From Flavobacterium rakeshii (GTDB taxonomy: Bacteria; Bacteroidota; Bacteroidia; Flavobacteriales; Flavobacteriaceae), in contig NZ_WOWP01000033.1 of NCBI RefSeq assembly GCF_009741375.1, forward strand, positions 32,231 to 96,230: 64,000 nucleotides of DNA. The letters are read 5' to 3'. Position 1 is the stretch's first letter; each line of letters opens with the position of its first letter. Below the pieces are notes generated by a model. The model did not search any database. It was not told the DNA's origin and saw only the letters and a program-made list of their open reading frames with translations. Shown one piece after another: positions 17,172 to 26,944 of this stretch. A program made the translations under genes and the position numbers.

Positions 17172-18299
17172 TTATATCTCTTTATCGACCTGTTTCTTTT
17201 TTTTGCTTATTTTTTTCCTTTTTTTCACAATTTTATAAGACATATAAGATAGGATTACAATAAAAACAAGTATTGAACCCAATAGCAAAAAAGTGAATTT
17301 ACTTTTTGTTTCCTGTTGTGATTTTTGTGTTTCCTGAGATAAATCATTAACCACTGTGTTTAAGGATTTTTTCTCTTCTGCAATTATCCTTTTTGTTTCC
17401 TCAAAATAAAGTTTACTGTAATACTCATAATTTTGAGTATCCTTTATGGCTTTATAATTTTCAGACAATTGTTTGTAAACTTCTTTTTTTATGGAGAGGT
17501 CATTCATTTCCTCTAAATCAGCATTCACTTCCTTTAATAAGCCGATAGCCTTTTCGTTTTCATTTTCCTGTTTATAAATTCTGGAAAGTCCCATTTTTGC
17601 ATACGCCAGGCTATGCCCAGAATTTACCTCAAGTGAATACTTTATAGCCTCTTTAAAATTAAATTCGGCAGCATTAAAGTCGTTTATCTCAATATAACAA
17701 TCAGCAATATTATTATGGGCTATGGCTATACTTACCATATTAATTTTTTTCGACACATATTTTTTATACACATTTGCTGCCTCTTTAAAGTAAGGCAACG
17801 CATACTCACACCCCAAACTGGTGCGTTGAATAAGTCCCTTAACTATAAGTATGTTTCCGCCAAGGTATTTTAAAGAGTCGGGAATAGCTTCAGTTTTAAA
17901 AACCTCCTCGGCTTCATTAATGTATAACAATGCTTTATCATCAAGTCCAAGCCTTCTGTACTGCCCGCCAATAAAACCCGACACCTGTAACCTATTTACC
18001 GGACTCCCCTTTTCATCGGCTATTTTTTTTGCTTTTAGAGCCGTTTCCATTACCGCGTCGTGATTTTTTAAAACAGCATAGGCATTTGCCGATGTTAGCA
18101 AATAGCTAATTTGCATTGAAGGATTTGTAATGGTAGGATAAATCTCCTCAACCCGCCTTATTGCTTCTTTAGGGTTATTGTACACCATAAGATTAAGCTC
18201 TGTTTTAAGGCTATCAAGATTTACCTGTGCTGTTGCATAACCAAATACAAACAGCAGGCACATAATTAATTTAACTTTTTGCAAAGTGATTTTATGCAT
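17172..18299 (-). CDS. TPR-repeat membrane protein without DNA-binding domain
   Basis: A 375-residue protein with a signal sequence (ending YATAQ), six or so tetratricopeptide repeats over residues 30-270, a coiled segment, one transmembrane helix (about 330-350, FTFLLLGSILVFIVILSYMS) and a very basic cytoplasmic tail (KKRKKISKKKKQVDKEI). It resembles the periplasmic-plus-membrane half of its neighbour 18344-19927 but stops where that protein continues into an AraC-type domain. No continuation is visible after the stop, so it looks like a stable short paralog. Function unknown. Confidence 0.75.
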   Translation of the reverse strand: MHKITLQKVKLIMCLLFVFGYATAQVNLDSLKTELNLMVYNNPKEAIRRVEEIYPTITNPSMQISYLLTSANAYAVLKNHDAVMETALKAKKIADEKGSPVNRLQVSGFIGGQYRRLGLDDKALLYINEAEEVFKTEAIPDSLKYLGGNILIVKGLIQRTSLGCEYALPYFKEAANVYKKYVSKKINMVSIAIAHNNIADCYIEINDFNAAEFNFKEAIKYSLEVNSGHSLAYAKMGLSRIYKQENENEKAIGLLKEVNADLEEMNDLSIKKEVYKQLSENYKAIKDTQNYEYYSKLYFEETKRIIAEEKKSLNTVVNDLSQETQKSQQETKSKFTFLLLGSILVFIVILSYMSYKIVKKRKKISKKKKQVDKEI

Positions 18300-18343
18300 G
18301 GCTATTAATAGAAAAATAAATCCCGCACAAGGTACTTATTATT

Positions 18344-19927
18344 TTAAGCAGACTCCTTTTCCTTCTCTATTTTCTTTTTAAGAAAGTTTATAAACTGTTT
18401 TGGGGTTAAATCAGTAACCGATTTAAACACTACAGTAAAAGCACTGTGAGACGAAAAACCACAAATTTCTGCCAGGTAACTTACCTTGTAAGTAAGGTAT
18501 TTTTTATCTGACTGCATTAAAGCAACTATATAATTAATACGTAAATCATTTATATAAGCATTAAAGTTTTTCCCCTTATTAGTATTAATTATATCCGACA
18601 GGTATTTTGAATTGGTTTTTACCCTTTTTGATAAAAGCTGTAACGACATGTTTGGATTGGTAAACTCATCGCCTCTCTCAAACTCTTTAAGCTTTTCCAG
18701 CACAGCCTGTTCTGTCTTTTCTGATATAGCCAATATTTTTCCCTCAGCCTTATCTGTTACCTCATTTACATCTGATACAGAAACCGTATTAATCTTGGCA
18801 GCTTCAATTCTGGATAGCAGTTTTTCAAACTTATTATATTCATCATCCAGCTTTTTGTTGTACACAAAATATACTATAAAAACTATCGCAAAAACCAGTA
18901 GCATACCTACAAATATACTGGTATACCTCGATCTGTCTTTATTAATAACAATGTTTTGCTCTTTTTCAATTTCAGTAATCAGGATATTTCTGGCATCACG
19001 TTCCTTCCATATAAGTGCTGTAGATATTTCCTTGTGCTTAATGGAGCTATCATTATACAACTCTTGGTCATCAGTTTTTAAATATAGTTCCGATAGGTTT
19101 TGGTATACATCTGCCTTTACCCACGATTCAATTACATTACAGGCCAGTGCTGCCTCAAAAGCAGCCTGTGCAACATCATATTGGCTGTTTTTAATAGCTA
19201 TTTGCCCCATACCATTGTAGGCACAGGCCGCTATTGATGAAAATTCAAACCCAATTCCCTTTAAAATATCAATGCATTTTTGATAATGATTTGCTGCCGC
19301 TACATAATCAGATGCCAAAAAGGAAACATTTGCAAGCGCCTTTCTAACCTTAGCCTGCAAAACAGGATGATTCTGCTTAGTATTTTCCAGTAGCTTATTA
19401 GACGATGAAAGTGCATTAATCGCTTCACTATACTGTTTAGACTTAATTAATACACCGGCTTTTTCATATAAAATTTTGGTCTCAACCACTGTTTTGGCAT
19501 CTGTACCCTCTATATGTGTCAGTTCTTGTTCTGCTCTTGCAATATATGATGATGCCCTGTCTTCAATACCAAAAAAACGGCAGCGGGAAGAAATAGCGAT
19601 ATACACCAAACTTTTAAGATAATAGTCATCGCCGGAATCAGCCAGAAAATTAGCCTTAAAAAGGTACTCAATACTTTCACTAAAATCATCAGTAAGGAAT
19701 TTACTTTCAGAAAGCAAATAGTAAGCCTTTACCTTATCATTATTGGTTTTGGCATTTTTAAGAAGATATTCGGCAGCTTTTATAGTCTGAACAGGATTGT
19801 TATAATATCCGTTTATATTTTCCGCAAAAATTTTTTCAGTATCAGTGACAATCTGAGCCATTGTAGTTTCTGAAAATAGTAACAGAAAAGCAAATGATAT
19901 GATAAACCGGATAAACATAAGCATCAA
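18344..19927 (-). CDS. TPR-transmembrane-AraC family transcriptional regulator
   Basis: One-piece membrane sensor-regulator of 527 residues. A signal sequence leads to periplasmic TPR repeats (about 30-310), one transmembrane helix (about 335-355, IFVGMLLVFAIVFIVYFVY), a linker and a C-terminal AraC/XylS double helix-turn-helix (about 415-520: SLQLLSKRVKTNSKYLSDII, LAEICGFSSHSAFTVVFK, TPKQFINFL). This architecture is common in Flavobacteriaceae. Targets and ligand unknown. It ends 44 bp before the TPR gene 17172-18299 and may be co-transcribed with it. Confidence 0.88.
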   Translation of the reverse strand: MMLMFIRFIISFAFLLLFSETTMAQIVTDTEKIFAENINGYYNNPVQTIKAAEYLLKNAKTNNDKVKAYYLLSESKFLTDDFSESIEYLFKANFLADSGDDYYLKSLVYIAISSRCRFFGIEDRASSYIARAEQELTHIEGTDAKTVVETKILYEKAGVLIKSKQYSEAINALSSSNKLLENTKQNHPVLQAKVRKALANVSFLASDYVAAANHYQKCIDILKGIGFEFSSIAACAYNGMGQIAIKNSQYDVAQAAFEAALACNVIESWVKADVYQNLSELYLKTDDQELYNDSSIKHKEISTALIWKERDARNILITEIEKEQNIVINKDRSRYTSIFVGMLLVFAIVFIVYFVYNKKLDDEYNKFEKLLSRIEAAKINTVSVSDVNEVTDKAEGKILAISEKTEQAVLEKLKEFERGDEFTNPNMSLQLLSKRVKTNSKYLSDIINTNKGKNFNAYINDLRINYIVALMQSDKKYLTYKVSYLAEICGFSSHSAFTVVFKSVTDLTPKQFINFLKKKIEKEKESA

Positions 19928-20026
19928 TTTCTCCTACAAAGATAAACTTTTGTAAAAATGTTAAAGTCGATTTTTTATGTCTTTAGATAAATTTAATACA
20001 GTAATTGCTGTTAAACCAGAAAGATA

Positions 20027-20617
20027 TTATTTTGAAGTATTTATATTCTTAACAAATTCAAGTATTTGCTTTATATCTAAAACAAAGTCAGGACTCATAT
20101 TCTCTATGGCATACCCTGGCATATAGGCCACCTCGGCACTATCGGGTTTTTGCACTACTGTTACACCTCCCGCTTCCTTTATAGCCTGAAGCCCGGCAGT
20201 ACCATCGGCATTTGCTCCAGATAGTAAAATGGCTGCAAGTGAAGGTCCGTAAACATCGGCAGCCGATTCAAAAGCTACGTCAATACTGGGACGGCTGTAG
20301 TTTACTTTTTCAGATGTGTCTAACGATATGGTTTCATCCTTTTCAAAAAGCAGGTGATAGTCAGATGGTGCTATGTAAATGTATCCCGGCTCTACCGGAA
20401 CCTTGTCTTCCACCTCCATAATAGGAATGGGAGTTTTTATGGATATAAGGTTTTCCAGTAAATTATCTTCTCCGCTTTTGCGATGCAGCACTATTATAAG
20501 GGCAAAAGAGTTAAGTTGCTCCAGTTTGGGGAGTACTTCTATAAGTACTTCAAGACTTCCTGCAGAACCTCCTATAAGTAATGCCTTGCATCCTGAAATT
20601 ATTTTACTTTCTTCCAT
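20027..20617 (-). CDS. CheB-type methylesterase domain protein, no receiver
   Basis: Stand-alone CheB catalytic domain, 196 residues. Motifs for the Ser-His-Asp triad are LIGGSAGS, VLHRKSG and LLSGANADGTAG. It lacks the usual N-terminal receiver, so activity would be unregulated or controlled in trans. Starts inside the end of the CheR-like gene (19-bp overlap). No chemoreceptor, CheA or CheW is visible, so it may act with the nearby hybrid kinases rather than in chemotaxis. Confidence 0.88.
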   Translation of the reverse strand: MEESKIISGCKALLIGGSAGSLEVLIEVLPKLEQLNSFALIIVLHRKSGEDNLLENLISIKTPIPIMEVEDKVPVEPGYIYIAPSDYHLLFEKDETISLDTSEKVNYSRPSIDVAFESAADVYGPSLAAILLSGANADGTAGLQAIKEAGGVTVVQKPDSAEVAYMPGYAIENMSPDFVLDIKQILEFVKNINTSK

Positions 20618-21408
20618 ATCTTCTCCCTGTTAAGTTGCTGAAATTTATCCTGAACGGTAGAAAACTTAATGGTTTCCTTAGTACCCAGTGCCAAATATCC
20701 TAAGCATGATAAACTACTATCAAACAACCTTAGAACCCTGTCCTGCAAATGTTTATCAAAATAAATAAGCACATTACGACACATTATTAAGTCAAACTCA
20801 TTAAACGAAGCATCTGAAACCAGATTGTGTTGTGAAAACACCATTTTCTCATTAAGCTCACAGCTAAACTTCGCCAGTCCGTAATTTGCCGTATAATAAT
20901 CTGAAAAATCCTCACTCCCTCCCGAAAGCCTGTAGTTTTCTGCATATTGCTTAATCATTCTTAACGGAAACAAACCTCTTTTAGCAGTGTCTAAAACAAC
21001 CGAATTTATATCTGTTGCATACAGTAATGATTTGTGCAGCAAGTTGGCTTCCTTTAGTAATATAGCCATAGAGTACACCTCTTCTCCGGTTGAACAGCCG
21101 GCATGCCATATCCTTATAAAAGGCTTGGTAGCCAGTACCGGTACTATTTCTTCACGCAGCAATTTGTAAAACAACGGATCCCTGAACATCTCGGTAACAT
21201 TAACCGTTATCTCCTCGACCAAATGCTTTACATACCCCTCTTCGCTTCTTATTTTAGAAAGCACATCAGAAAAACGGGATATACCATCTATCTGGTACAA
21301 CCTTTCCACACGTCTTTTTAAAGAAGCTTTAGAGTAGCCACTAAAGTCGTAACCATAATATTCAAACACCTCATTTATCAAAACTTCAAGTTCACGGTCA
21401 CTAATCAT
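20599..21408 (-). CDS. CheR-type protein-glutamate methyltransferase
   Basis: SAM-dependent methyltransferase of 269 residues with an N-terminal helical CheR domain (LKRRVERL) and the catalytic domain: TEMFRDPLFYKLL, IRIWHAGCSTGEEVYSMAI (SAM site), YATDIN, FDLIMCRNVLIYFD. Full length. It lies between the receiver 21415-21777 and the CheB-like gene. CheB/CheR pairs outside chemotaxis clusters occur in Bacteroidota with sensor kinases; the substrate is not evident. Confidence 0.9.
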   Translation of the reverse strand: MISDRELEVLINEVFEYYGYDFSGYSKASLKRRVERLYQIDGISRFSDVLSKIRSEEGYVKHLVEEITVNVTEMFRDPLFYKLLREEIVPVLATKPFIRIWHAGCSTGEEVYSMAILLKEANLLHKSLLYATDINSVVLDTAKRGLFPLRMIKQYAENYRLSGGSEDFSDYYTANYGLAKFSCELNEKMVFSQHNLVSDASFNEFDLIMCRNVLIYFDKHLQDRVLRLFDSSLSCLGYLALGTKETIKFSTVQDKFQQLNREKIWKKVK

Positions 21409-21414
21409 ACAGTT

Positions 21415-21777
21415 TTATATGGTATTTAATAAAAGTAATAATTTATCTACATCAATAGGTTTGGAAATATAGGCATCGGCTCCCGCTTCAAGGCATTTCT
21501 CCCTGTCGCCTGCCATGGCCTGTGCCGTAACCGAAACTACCGGCAACAACTGCCTGTGGGGTATTTCCTTTATAAGCGGTATAGCTTCATAACCATCCAT
21601 ATCGGGCATCATCATATCAATTAATACAACATCTACCCCGGTATCGCCCTTTAGCATTTCTATCGCCTCTTCGGCTCCTCCACAGGATATACACTCAAAC
21701 GACTTGGCCTTTAACGTTGCTGTTAATGCAAAAATGTTTCTGGCATCGTCGTCTATTATTAAAACTTTTTTACTCAT
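21415..21777 (-). CDS. single-domain response regulator
   Basis: CheY-like receiver of 120 residues with phospho-acceptor D54 (VLIDMMMPDMDGYEA), the DDD acidic triad near residue 10, conserved T/S in VSVTAQAM and K in SKPIDVDKLL. It is closely similar to the last receiver of the upstream hybrid kinase, suggesting duplication and a possible phosphorelay shuttle. Thirteen bp after that kinase, 6 bp before cheR. Confidence 0.92.
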   Translation of the reverse strand: MSKKVLIIDDDARNIFALTATLKAKSFECISCGGAEEAIEMLKGDTGVDVVLIDMMMPDMDGYEAIPLIKEIPHRQLLPVVSVTAQAMAGDREKCLEAGADAYISKPIDVDKLLLLLNTI

Positions 21778-21790
21778 TAGTTTTGTTTTA

Positions 21791-24700
21791 TCAGGCTTTA
21801 TCGTAAAGCCATACCCTTAATAATGAAAGTAGCTGGTCTACATCTACCGGCTTGGTTATATAATCAGATGCTCCCGCATTGATACATTTTTCCCTGTCTC
21901 CCGTCATGGCTTTTGCCGTAACAGCAATAACCGGAAGATCTTTAAGATTTTTGGTTTGCCTTATTCGGGTAGCTGTTTCATAACCATCCATATTAGGCAT
22001 CATCATATCCAGTAGTACTATATCTACATCAGGGCGCTCTTCTAAAACCTTAAGCGCCTCTTTACCATCAATAGCGGTTAGCACATTCATTTTAAGTACT
22101 TCAAGTGCTTTGGTTAACGAATAAATGTTTCGCACATCATCATCTACCACAAGCACCGTTTTACCGTTAAGGATATTATTGAGAGTATTAAAGTTTTTGT
22201 TCTTTTTATTATTTTCCTTTTTGTTTTGTTCCACCAAATGAAGGAAAAGCGAAACCTCATCGAGCATTCGCTGATACGAATGGGCTGTTTTTATAACTAT
22301 GGAGTCGGCATACTTTTTAATTTTTAGCTCTTCTTTCATGGAAAGGCTCTTACCGGTAAACACAATAACCGGAATATTATCAAGCGACTCATTTTTCACA
22401 TTTTCAAGTAACTCATAAGCCTGCTTATCGGGCACTCCCATATCAAGTATTACACAGTCTACATTAGCACCCTGTAATGCAGTAACCCCATCGTTTACCT
22501 CACTCTTAATCTCTGATTTTATATCATTGGTTTCAAGGAAATAAGCCAGTGCTTTTGCATGTTTAGGGTTATCTTCAATAATCAGTACCTTTTGCGAATC
22601 CCTGTTTACAATGTGTTCAATTTTCCTGAAAACATCCGGTATCTGCTCGTAAGCTACAGGCTTATCCAAAAAGTTTACAGCACCTTTTAAAAGGCTTTCC
22701 TGCTTCACTTTGTAAGACGACATTATATGTACCGGGATATGTTTGGTAAGTACATTGTTTTTCAACTCTTCCATTACTTCCCATCCGCTTTTTATCGGAA
22801 GCTGAATATCCAGTAACACTCCTATAGGCTTGTACTTTAATGCCAGGTTAAGTGCTTCATCCCCCCTAACCGACACTACTCCTTTATAACCTCGCTGATG
22901 GGTAAAGTCCAGTAATGACTTGGCAAAATTGGTATCATCTTCCACAATGAGTATTACCTTATCGCCATCGTTTACCTCATCCCTGTCATCGGGTACATCG
23001 TCAGGAATTACAGCGCTTACATACTTATCTTCAACCACTGGTTGAGTAACGGTTTCAGTAAGCTCTTCCATTTTTTCTTTGGCAGCTACCGTAGTTGGCT
23101 TATTAACTATAAGCCTGCCCGATGCTACGCCCAGTACAGGTATGGTAAGAGTAAACTCACTACCTTTATTGGTATCACTAACCAAAGTGATTTCACCGCC
23201 CAGCAGTTTTGCCAGTTCCCTACTAATAGAAAGCCCTAACCCGGTACCACCATATTTACGTTTGGTAGAACCATCGGCCTGTTGGAATGCTTCAAAAATA
23301 AGCGGTTGTTTTTCACGTGGTATACCTATACCTGTATCTTTTACAGTGAACGAGACCAGCTTATCATTATCCTTAACCTTTTTGATTTGCAGGATTACCG
23401 AACCTTCTGCCGTAAACTTAATGGCGTTAGAAATAAGGTTCTTTAAAATTTGCTCCAGTCGCATTTTGTCTGTTTTCACCACCAGCGGAGCATCTTTATC
23501 ATCTATAAGGAATTGTATATTCTTTTCTTTAGCTACTTCAGCAAAAAGATTTTTTAACCCTTCGTTAATTTCCCTTACCGAAACATCCAAGAACTCCACT
23601 TCCATTTTACCGGCTTCGATTTTAGAAAGATCTAAAATCTCATCAATCAGTCCTAACAATCCGTTACCCGAACTTTGTATAACCTTAGCAAACTCTATTT
23701 GCTCATCGGTCATGTTTTTATCATTATTTTCAGAAAGCAGTCGGCTTAAAAGTAATATTGAGTTAAGCGGGGTTCGAAGCTCATGTGACATGTTTGCCAG
23801 GAATTCCGACTTGTACCTTGTACTTAGTTCAAGGTCTTCGGTTTTCTTCTGTATCTCCATATTTCTTTCTTCCAGCAGTGTACTCCTTTCGGCAAGTTCT
23901 TCATTGGTTTGCTGAAGTTCTTCCTGCTGTACCCTTAGCTCTTCTTCTGAAGCCTGAAGTTTAGAGGTTTGTGCCTCCAGTTCGGCATTAATGTTTTCCA
24001 GTTCACTATGTTGGATAATAAGCTCTTCCGACTGTGCCTGTGTTTCTTCAAGTAGCTCCTGTATTCTTTGCCTGTTTTGAGCAGCCTTGATGGCTATTCC
24101 AATATTATTGGCGACGGATTTTAAGAACTCCATATCACGCGGGGTAAATTCGTTTACCGAAGCCAGTTCGGCTACCCCTATAACTTTATCATCTACTAAA
24201 GGAACAGCTACTACGTGCTTAGGCTTAACTTCACCTAAGGCATAAGAAATGATAATATCACTCTCTGAAAGCGATTTAAGTTCAAGTACTTTACCCGATG
24301 TTACTGCCTGCCCTGTAATACCTTCACCTATATTAAGTCGGTCTCTTTTACTGCCTCCGTAACTGTAGCCGGATATCATATACATCTCCTCACCTTCACA
24401 CAGGTAAATAACACCTGCTGCTCCTTCTGTAAATTCGGCTATGTATTCTATTATGTCTTTTGTAAGTTCTTCAGGTGTTTTCTCGCCAATCATTACCTCA
24501 TTGAGTTCGGCTACACCAGCCTGAAGCCATTCGTTATCCGAAAGGGATTTGAAAGAAGTATTAAGTGAACGCGCCATATTATTAAGTGAATAGGCTACCG
24601 TACCTAAGGCATCTTTCTCGCTATCGTCTACCTCTATCTCATAATTACCCTGAGCAATTTGTGAAGCAATATCACTTATAACCCTTATCCTTTCGGCCAT

Positions 24701-25363
24701 TATTTCGTCCTTGTGTCTAAGTTCCTTGTGCAGTTTAGCTCTTTCATTATAGTCCTTAAATATTCGCATAAAAAAGGAAACACTTATTAAAAGCGCAAGG
24801 ATTGCTGCAACAACAATCAGTATGGTACTGGTTGAGCCATAGGTTTCGGCAGTTGCATTACGTTGCTTTAAAAGCTCCAGTTCCTGACTCTCCATACGCT
24901 TTAAAATAACACGCATGCGATCCATAAGCTTTTTACCCTGATCCAAATCGCCGGATAGTGTGGTTTCTCCCCTTGTTTTTTCTTTTATAAGGCTTTGCAG
25001 ATAATCAAAAAACTCGCTTCTTAACGGTTTCAGTTCCTGTAGGCTTTGTTGCTGTAAAGGATTATCTGACGTTAACTTTGTAATATTTTCAAATATATTG
25101 TTTGAGTTAATCTCGGCATTGGTATACTGCTCCAAAAAGCTTTGTTTGCCCGATACTAAAAAGCCCCTAACACTGGTTTGGGCATCAATCAAAACTGTAG
25201 CACCGTCGTTAATGTTATAAATAACCTCCTGAGTATGGTTTACATTCCCGTTACTTTTTAGCAAACTGGTAATGCTCACGAATGACGCTACCGAACTTAC
25301 TATTAGTATAAACAGTGAAAGTCCAAAAAAGATTCCAAGATTCCGTTTAAAATTACTATCCAT
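21791..25363 (-). CDS. CHASE3 hybrid histidine kinase with three receivers
   Basis: Membrane sensor kinase of 1190 residues. Order: transmembrane helix 1 (about 10-30), periplasmic CHASE3 domain (about 35-170, with VLIDAQTSVRGFLVSG), helix 2 (about 178-198), HAMP-like segment, GAF domain (about 275-420), coiled coil, HisKA (FLANMSHELRTPLNSILLLS), HATPase (NLISNAIKFT, DTGIGIP, GTGLGLSISREL), then receivers at about 800-920, 925-1050 and 1065-1187. The middle receiver has VDCVILDMG. Second gene of a five-gene minus-strand operon starting at 26579. Confidence 0.93.
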   Translation of the reverse strand: MDSNFKRNLGIFFGLSLFILIVSSVASFVSITSLLKSNGNVNHTQEVIYNINDGATVLIDAQTSVRGFLVSGKQSFLEQYTNAEINSNNIFENITKLTSDNPLQQQSLQELKPLRSEFFDYLQSLIKEKTRGETTLSGDLDQGKKLMDRMRVILKRMESQELELLKQRNATAETYGSTSTILIVVAAILALLISVSFFMRIFKDYNERAKLHKELRHKDEIMAERIRVISDIASQIAQGNYEIEVDDSEKDALGTVAYSLNNMARSLNTSFKSLSDNEWLQAGVAELNEVMIGEKTPEELTKDIIEYIAEFTEGAAGVIYLCEGEEMYMISGYSYGGSKRDRLNIGEGITGQAVTSGKVLELKSLSESDIIISYALGEVKPKHVVAVPLVDDKVIGVAELASVNEFTPRDMEFLKSVANNIGIAIKAAQNRQRIQELLEETQAQSEELIIQHSELENINAELEAQTSKLQASEEELRVQQEELQQTNEELAERSTLLEERNMEIQKKTEDLELSTRYKSEFLANMSHELRTPLNSILLLSRLLSENNDKNMTDEQIEFAKVIQSSGNGLLGLIDEILDLSKIEAGKMEVEFLDVSVREINEGLKNLFAEVAKEKNIQFLIDDKDAPLVVKTDKMRLEQILKNLISNAIKFTAEGSVILQIKKVKDNDKLVSFTVKDTGIGIPREKQPLIFEAFQQADGSTKRKYGGTGLGLSISRELAKLLGGEITLVSDTNKGSEFTLTIPVLGVASGRLIVNKPTTVAAKEKMEELTETVTQPVVEDKYVSAVIPDDVPDDRDEVNDGDKVILIVEDDTNFAKSLLDFTHQRGYKGVVSVRGDEALNLALKYKPIGVLLDIQLPIKSGWEVMEELKNNVLTKHIPVHIMSSYKVKQESLLKGAVNFLDKPVAYEQIPDVFRKIEHIVNRDSQKVLIIEDNPKHAKALAYFLETNDIKSEIKSEVNDGVTALQGANVDCVILDMGVPDKQAYELLENVKNESLDNIPVIVFTGKSLSMKEELKIKKYADSIVIKTAHSYQRMLDEVSLFLHLVEQNKKENNKKNKNFNTLNNILNGKTVLVVDDDVRNIYSLTKALEVLKMNVLTAIDGKEALKVLEERPDVDIVLLDMMMPNMDGYETATRIRQTKNLKDLPVIAVTAKAMTGDREKCINAGASDYITKPVDVDQLLSLLRVWLYDKA

Positions 25364-25373
25364 ATTTTACCTG

Positions 25374-26579
25374 TTATAACGGTAGTACAATTAAAAAAGT
25401 AGCCCCTTCACCCGGAGTACTTTTTGCAGATATGAGTCCGTTATGTTTTTCGATTATTTTTTTTGCTATGGCAAGGCCTATACCTGTACCTTCATATTTT
25501 TTTCGGTCGTTAAGACTCTGGAAAATAATAAATATCTTATCCAGATACTGTTCGTCAAAACCAATTCCGTTGTCTTTTACAGTAATACGGCAATATTCTC
25601 CGTTAGCATCTTCGGGCGCATCAATATGCTTATCGGCTATTATCTCGCCGCTTATTTGTATAATTGGGCTAATATCTTTTTTAGTAAACTTTAGTGAGTT
25701 ACTAAGTAGGTTTTGAAACACCTGCCTTAACTGGCTTGGTACACCTGTAACCTTAGGTAAATCCTTTTTAATTACTATAGCCTTGCTCTCCTCTATAAGA
25801 TAGTCCAAATCAGTGACCACCTCATCAACCACAGCATTAATATCGGTCTGCTCAGGAGCTACGTCAGATGATAATCTGGAATAATCAAGCAAATCAGTAA
25901 TCAGTTTAGACATTCTTTGAGCTGCTCTAACCGTTCGGTCTACATAATCCAAAGCCTTTTCATCATCTGTAAGGTAGCGTTCCTTTATCATTTTGATAAA
26001 CATTTCTATCTTACGTATAGGCTCTTTCAAATCGTGTGAAACCACCCATGAAAACTGTTGCAGTTCATGATTTCTAAACTCCAGCTCTTCGTTCTTCTTA
26101 ATGAGTTCCCTGGTTCTTTCCTCCACTTTTGCCTCAAGGTTTTCCTCGGCAGCTTTTCTTATTTCAACCTCTTTAGAAAGTATGTCTCTTATGTTTTTGA
26201 GTTCGGTTTTCTGTTCAGATAGTTTAAGGAAAGTCTTTACTTTGAGTATAAGCAAATCAGGATCTACCGGTTTGGTAATATAATCCACTCCTCCGGTTTC
26301 ATATCCTTTAGAAATAAACCTTTTTTGCTTGTTTACAGCCGAAAGAAATATTACCGGAATATCTTTTGTCCTGTTACTACCGGCAAGAATCTCGGCTACT
26401 TCAAAGCCATCCATACCCGGCATTTGTACATCCAGTATTATAAGGGAATAATTTTGTTTGAGTATCTTTTTTAAGGCTTCCTCACCCGACTGGGCTGTAT
26501 CTACCTGTAAATTGTGGACTTCAAGAGTTTTTCTCAGCGCCAAAAGATTCTCAGATAAATCGTCTACAATTAATATCAT
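25374..26579 (-). CDS. receiver-histidine kinase hybrid
   Basis: Cytosolic 401-residue protein with an N-terminal receiver (1-120, LIILDVQMPGMDGFEVAE), a coiled coil (about 125-170) and a HisKA-HATPase kinase (SWVVSHDLKEPIRKIEMFIK, NLLSNSLKFT, DNGIGFDEQ, GTGIGLAIAKKI). Receiver-first kinases usually take a phosphate signal and pass it on. First gene of the minus-strand operon, 10 bp before the CHASE3 kinase, and divergent from the operon at 26945. Confidence 0.93.
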   Translation of the reverse strand: MILIVDDLSENLLALRKTLEVHNLQVDTAQSGEEALKKILKQNYSLIILDVQMPGMDGFEVAEILAGSNRTKDIPVIFLSAVNKQKRFISKGYETGGVDYITKPVDPDLLILKVKTFLKLSEQKTELKNIRDILSKEVEIRKAAEENLEAKVEERTRELIKKNEELEFRNHELQQFSWVVSHDLKEPIRKIEMFIKMIKERYLTDDEKALDYVDRTVRAAQRMSKLITDLLDYSRLSSDVAPEQTDINAVVDEVVTDLDYLIEESKAIVIKKDLPKVTGVPSQLRQVFQNLLSNSLKFTKKDISPIIQISGEIIADKHIDAPEDANGEYCRITVKDNGIGFDEQYLDKIFIIFQSLNDRKKYEGTGIGLAIAKKIIEKHNGLISAKSTPGEGATFLIVLPL

Positions 26580-26944
26580 CGTTTAAAAAGACTCTGTGTG
26601 GCAAGAGTTATTTTTGGGGTTTTAAAATTATTTTAAGTGAGCAGTATGGATATTTTTAGTAAAAAAACTGCCCTCTTTTTTATTATTGATGCCCAAATTT
26701 AGGGAAACACAAACAGAACAGGTTTTACATTAAGACATTTTTTACAGTACTTTACCTACAAAACAGCATTTTATAACCAAATGCGTAAAATACCTAAAAA
26801 CCCTGTACAAAAAACTATCGTATATATGCAGCGAAAAAAAGCTGCCCCAAACGCCGAAAAAAACACAAAATTGCCAGTGGAGGCTTGTTATTTCAAAAGA
26901 AAATTTTACATTTATTGAATAATATCCCCACTAAACAACACACT
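26580..26944. promoter_or_regulatory. divergent intergenic region between two signalling operons
   Basis: A 365-bp spacer. On the plus strand TTG (26885-26887), 19 bp, then TACATTTA (26907-26914) fits the -33/-7 promoter for the gene at 26945. On the minus strand TAAATTTG (26701-26694) could serve the operon starting at 26579. A small hairpin lies at 26828-26845. No LytTR-type operator was found here. Confidence 0.5.

Noticed and set aside
18612..19220. 202-residue open frame on the plus strand
   Set aside because: Antisense to the TPR-AraC regulator, whose motifs are clear; composition is that of a reversed frame.
23079..23915. 278-residue open frame on the plus strand
   Set aside because: It lies wholly antisense to the HisKA-HATPase part of the CHASE3 hybrid kinase, is Ser-rich and low in complexity, and has no recognisable domain; a shadow of the real gene.
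26885..26944. TTG start for the multi-PAS kinase, adding 20 residues
   Set aside because: The TTG coincides with the -33 element of a promoter with 19-bp spacing to TACATTTA, and the ATG at 26945 begins a normal N-terminus.
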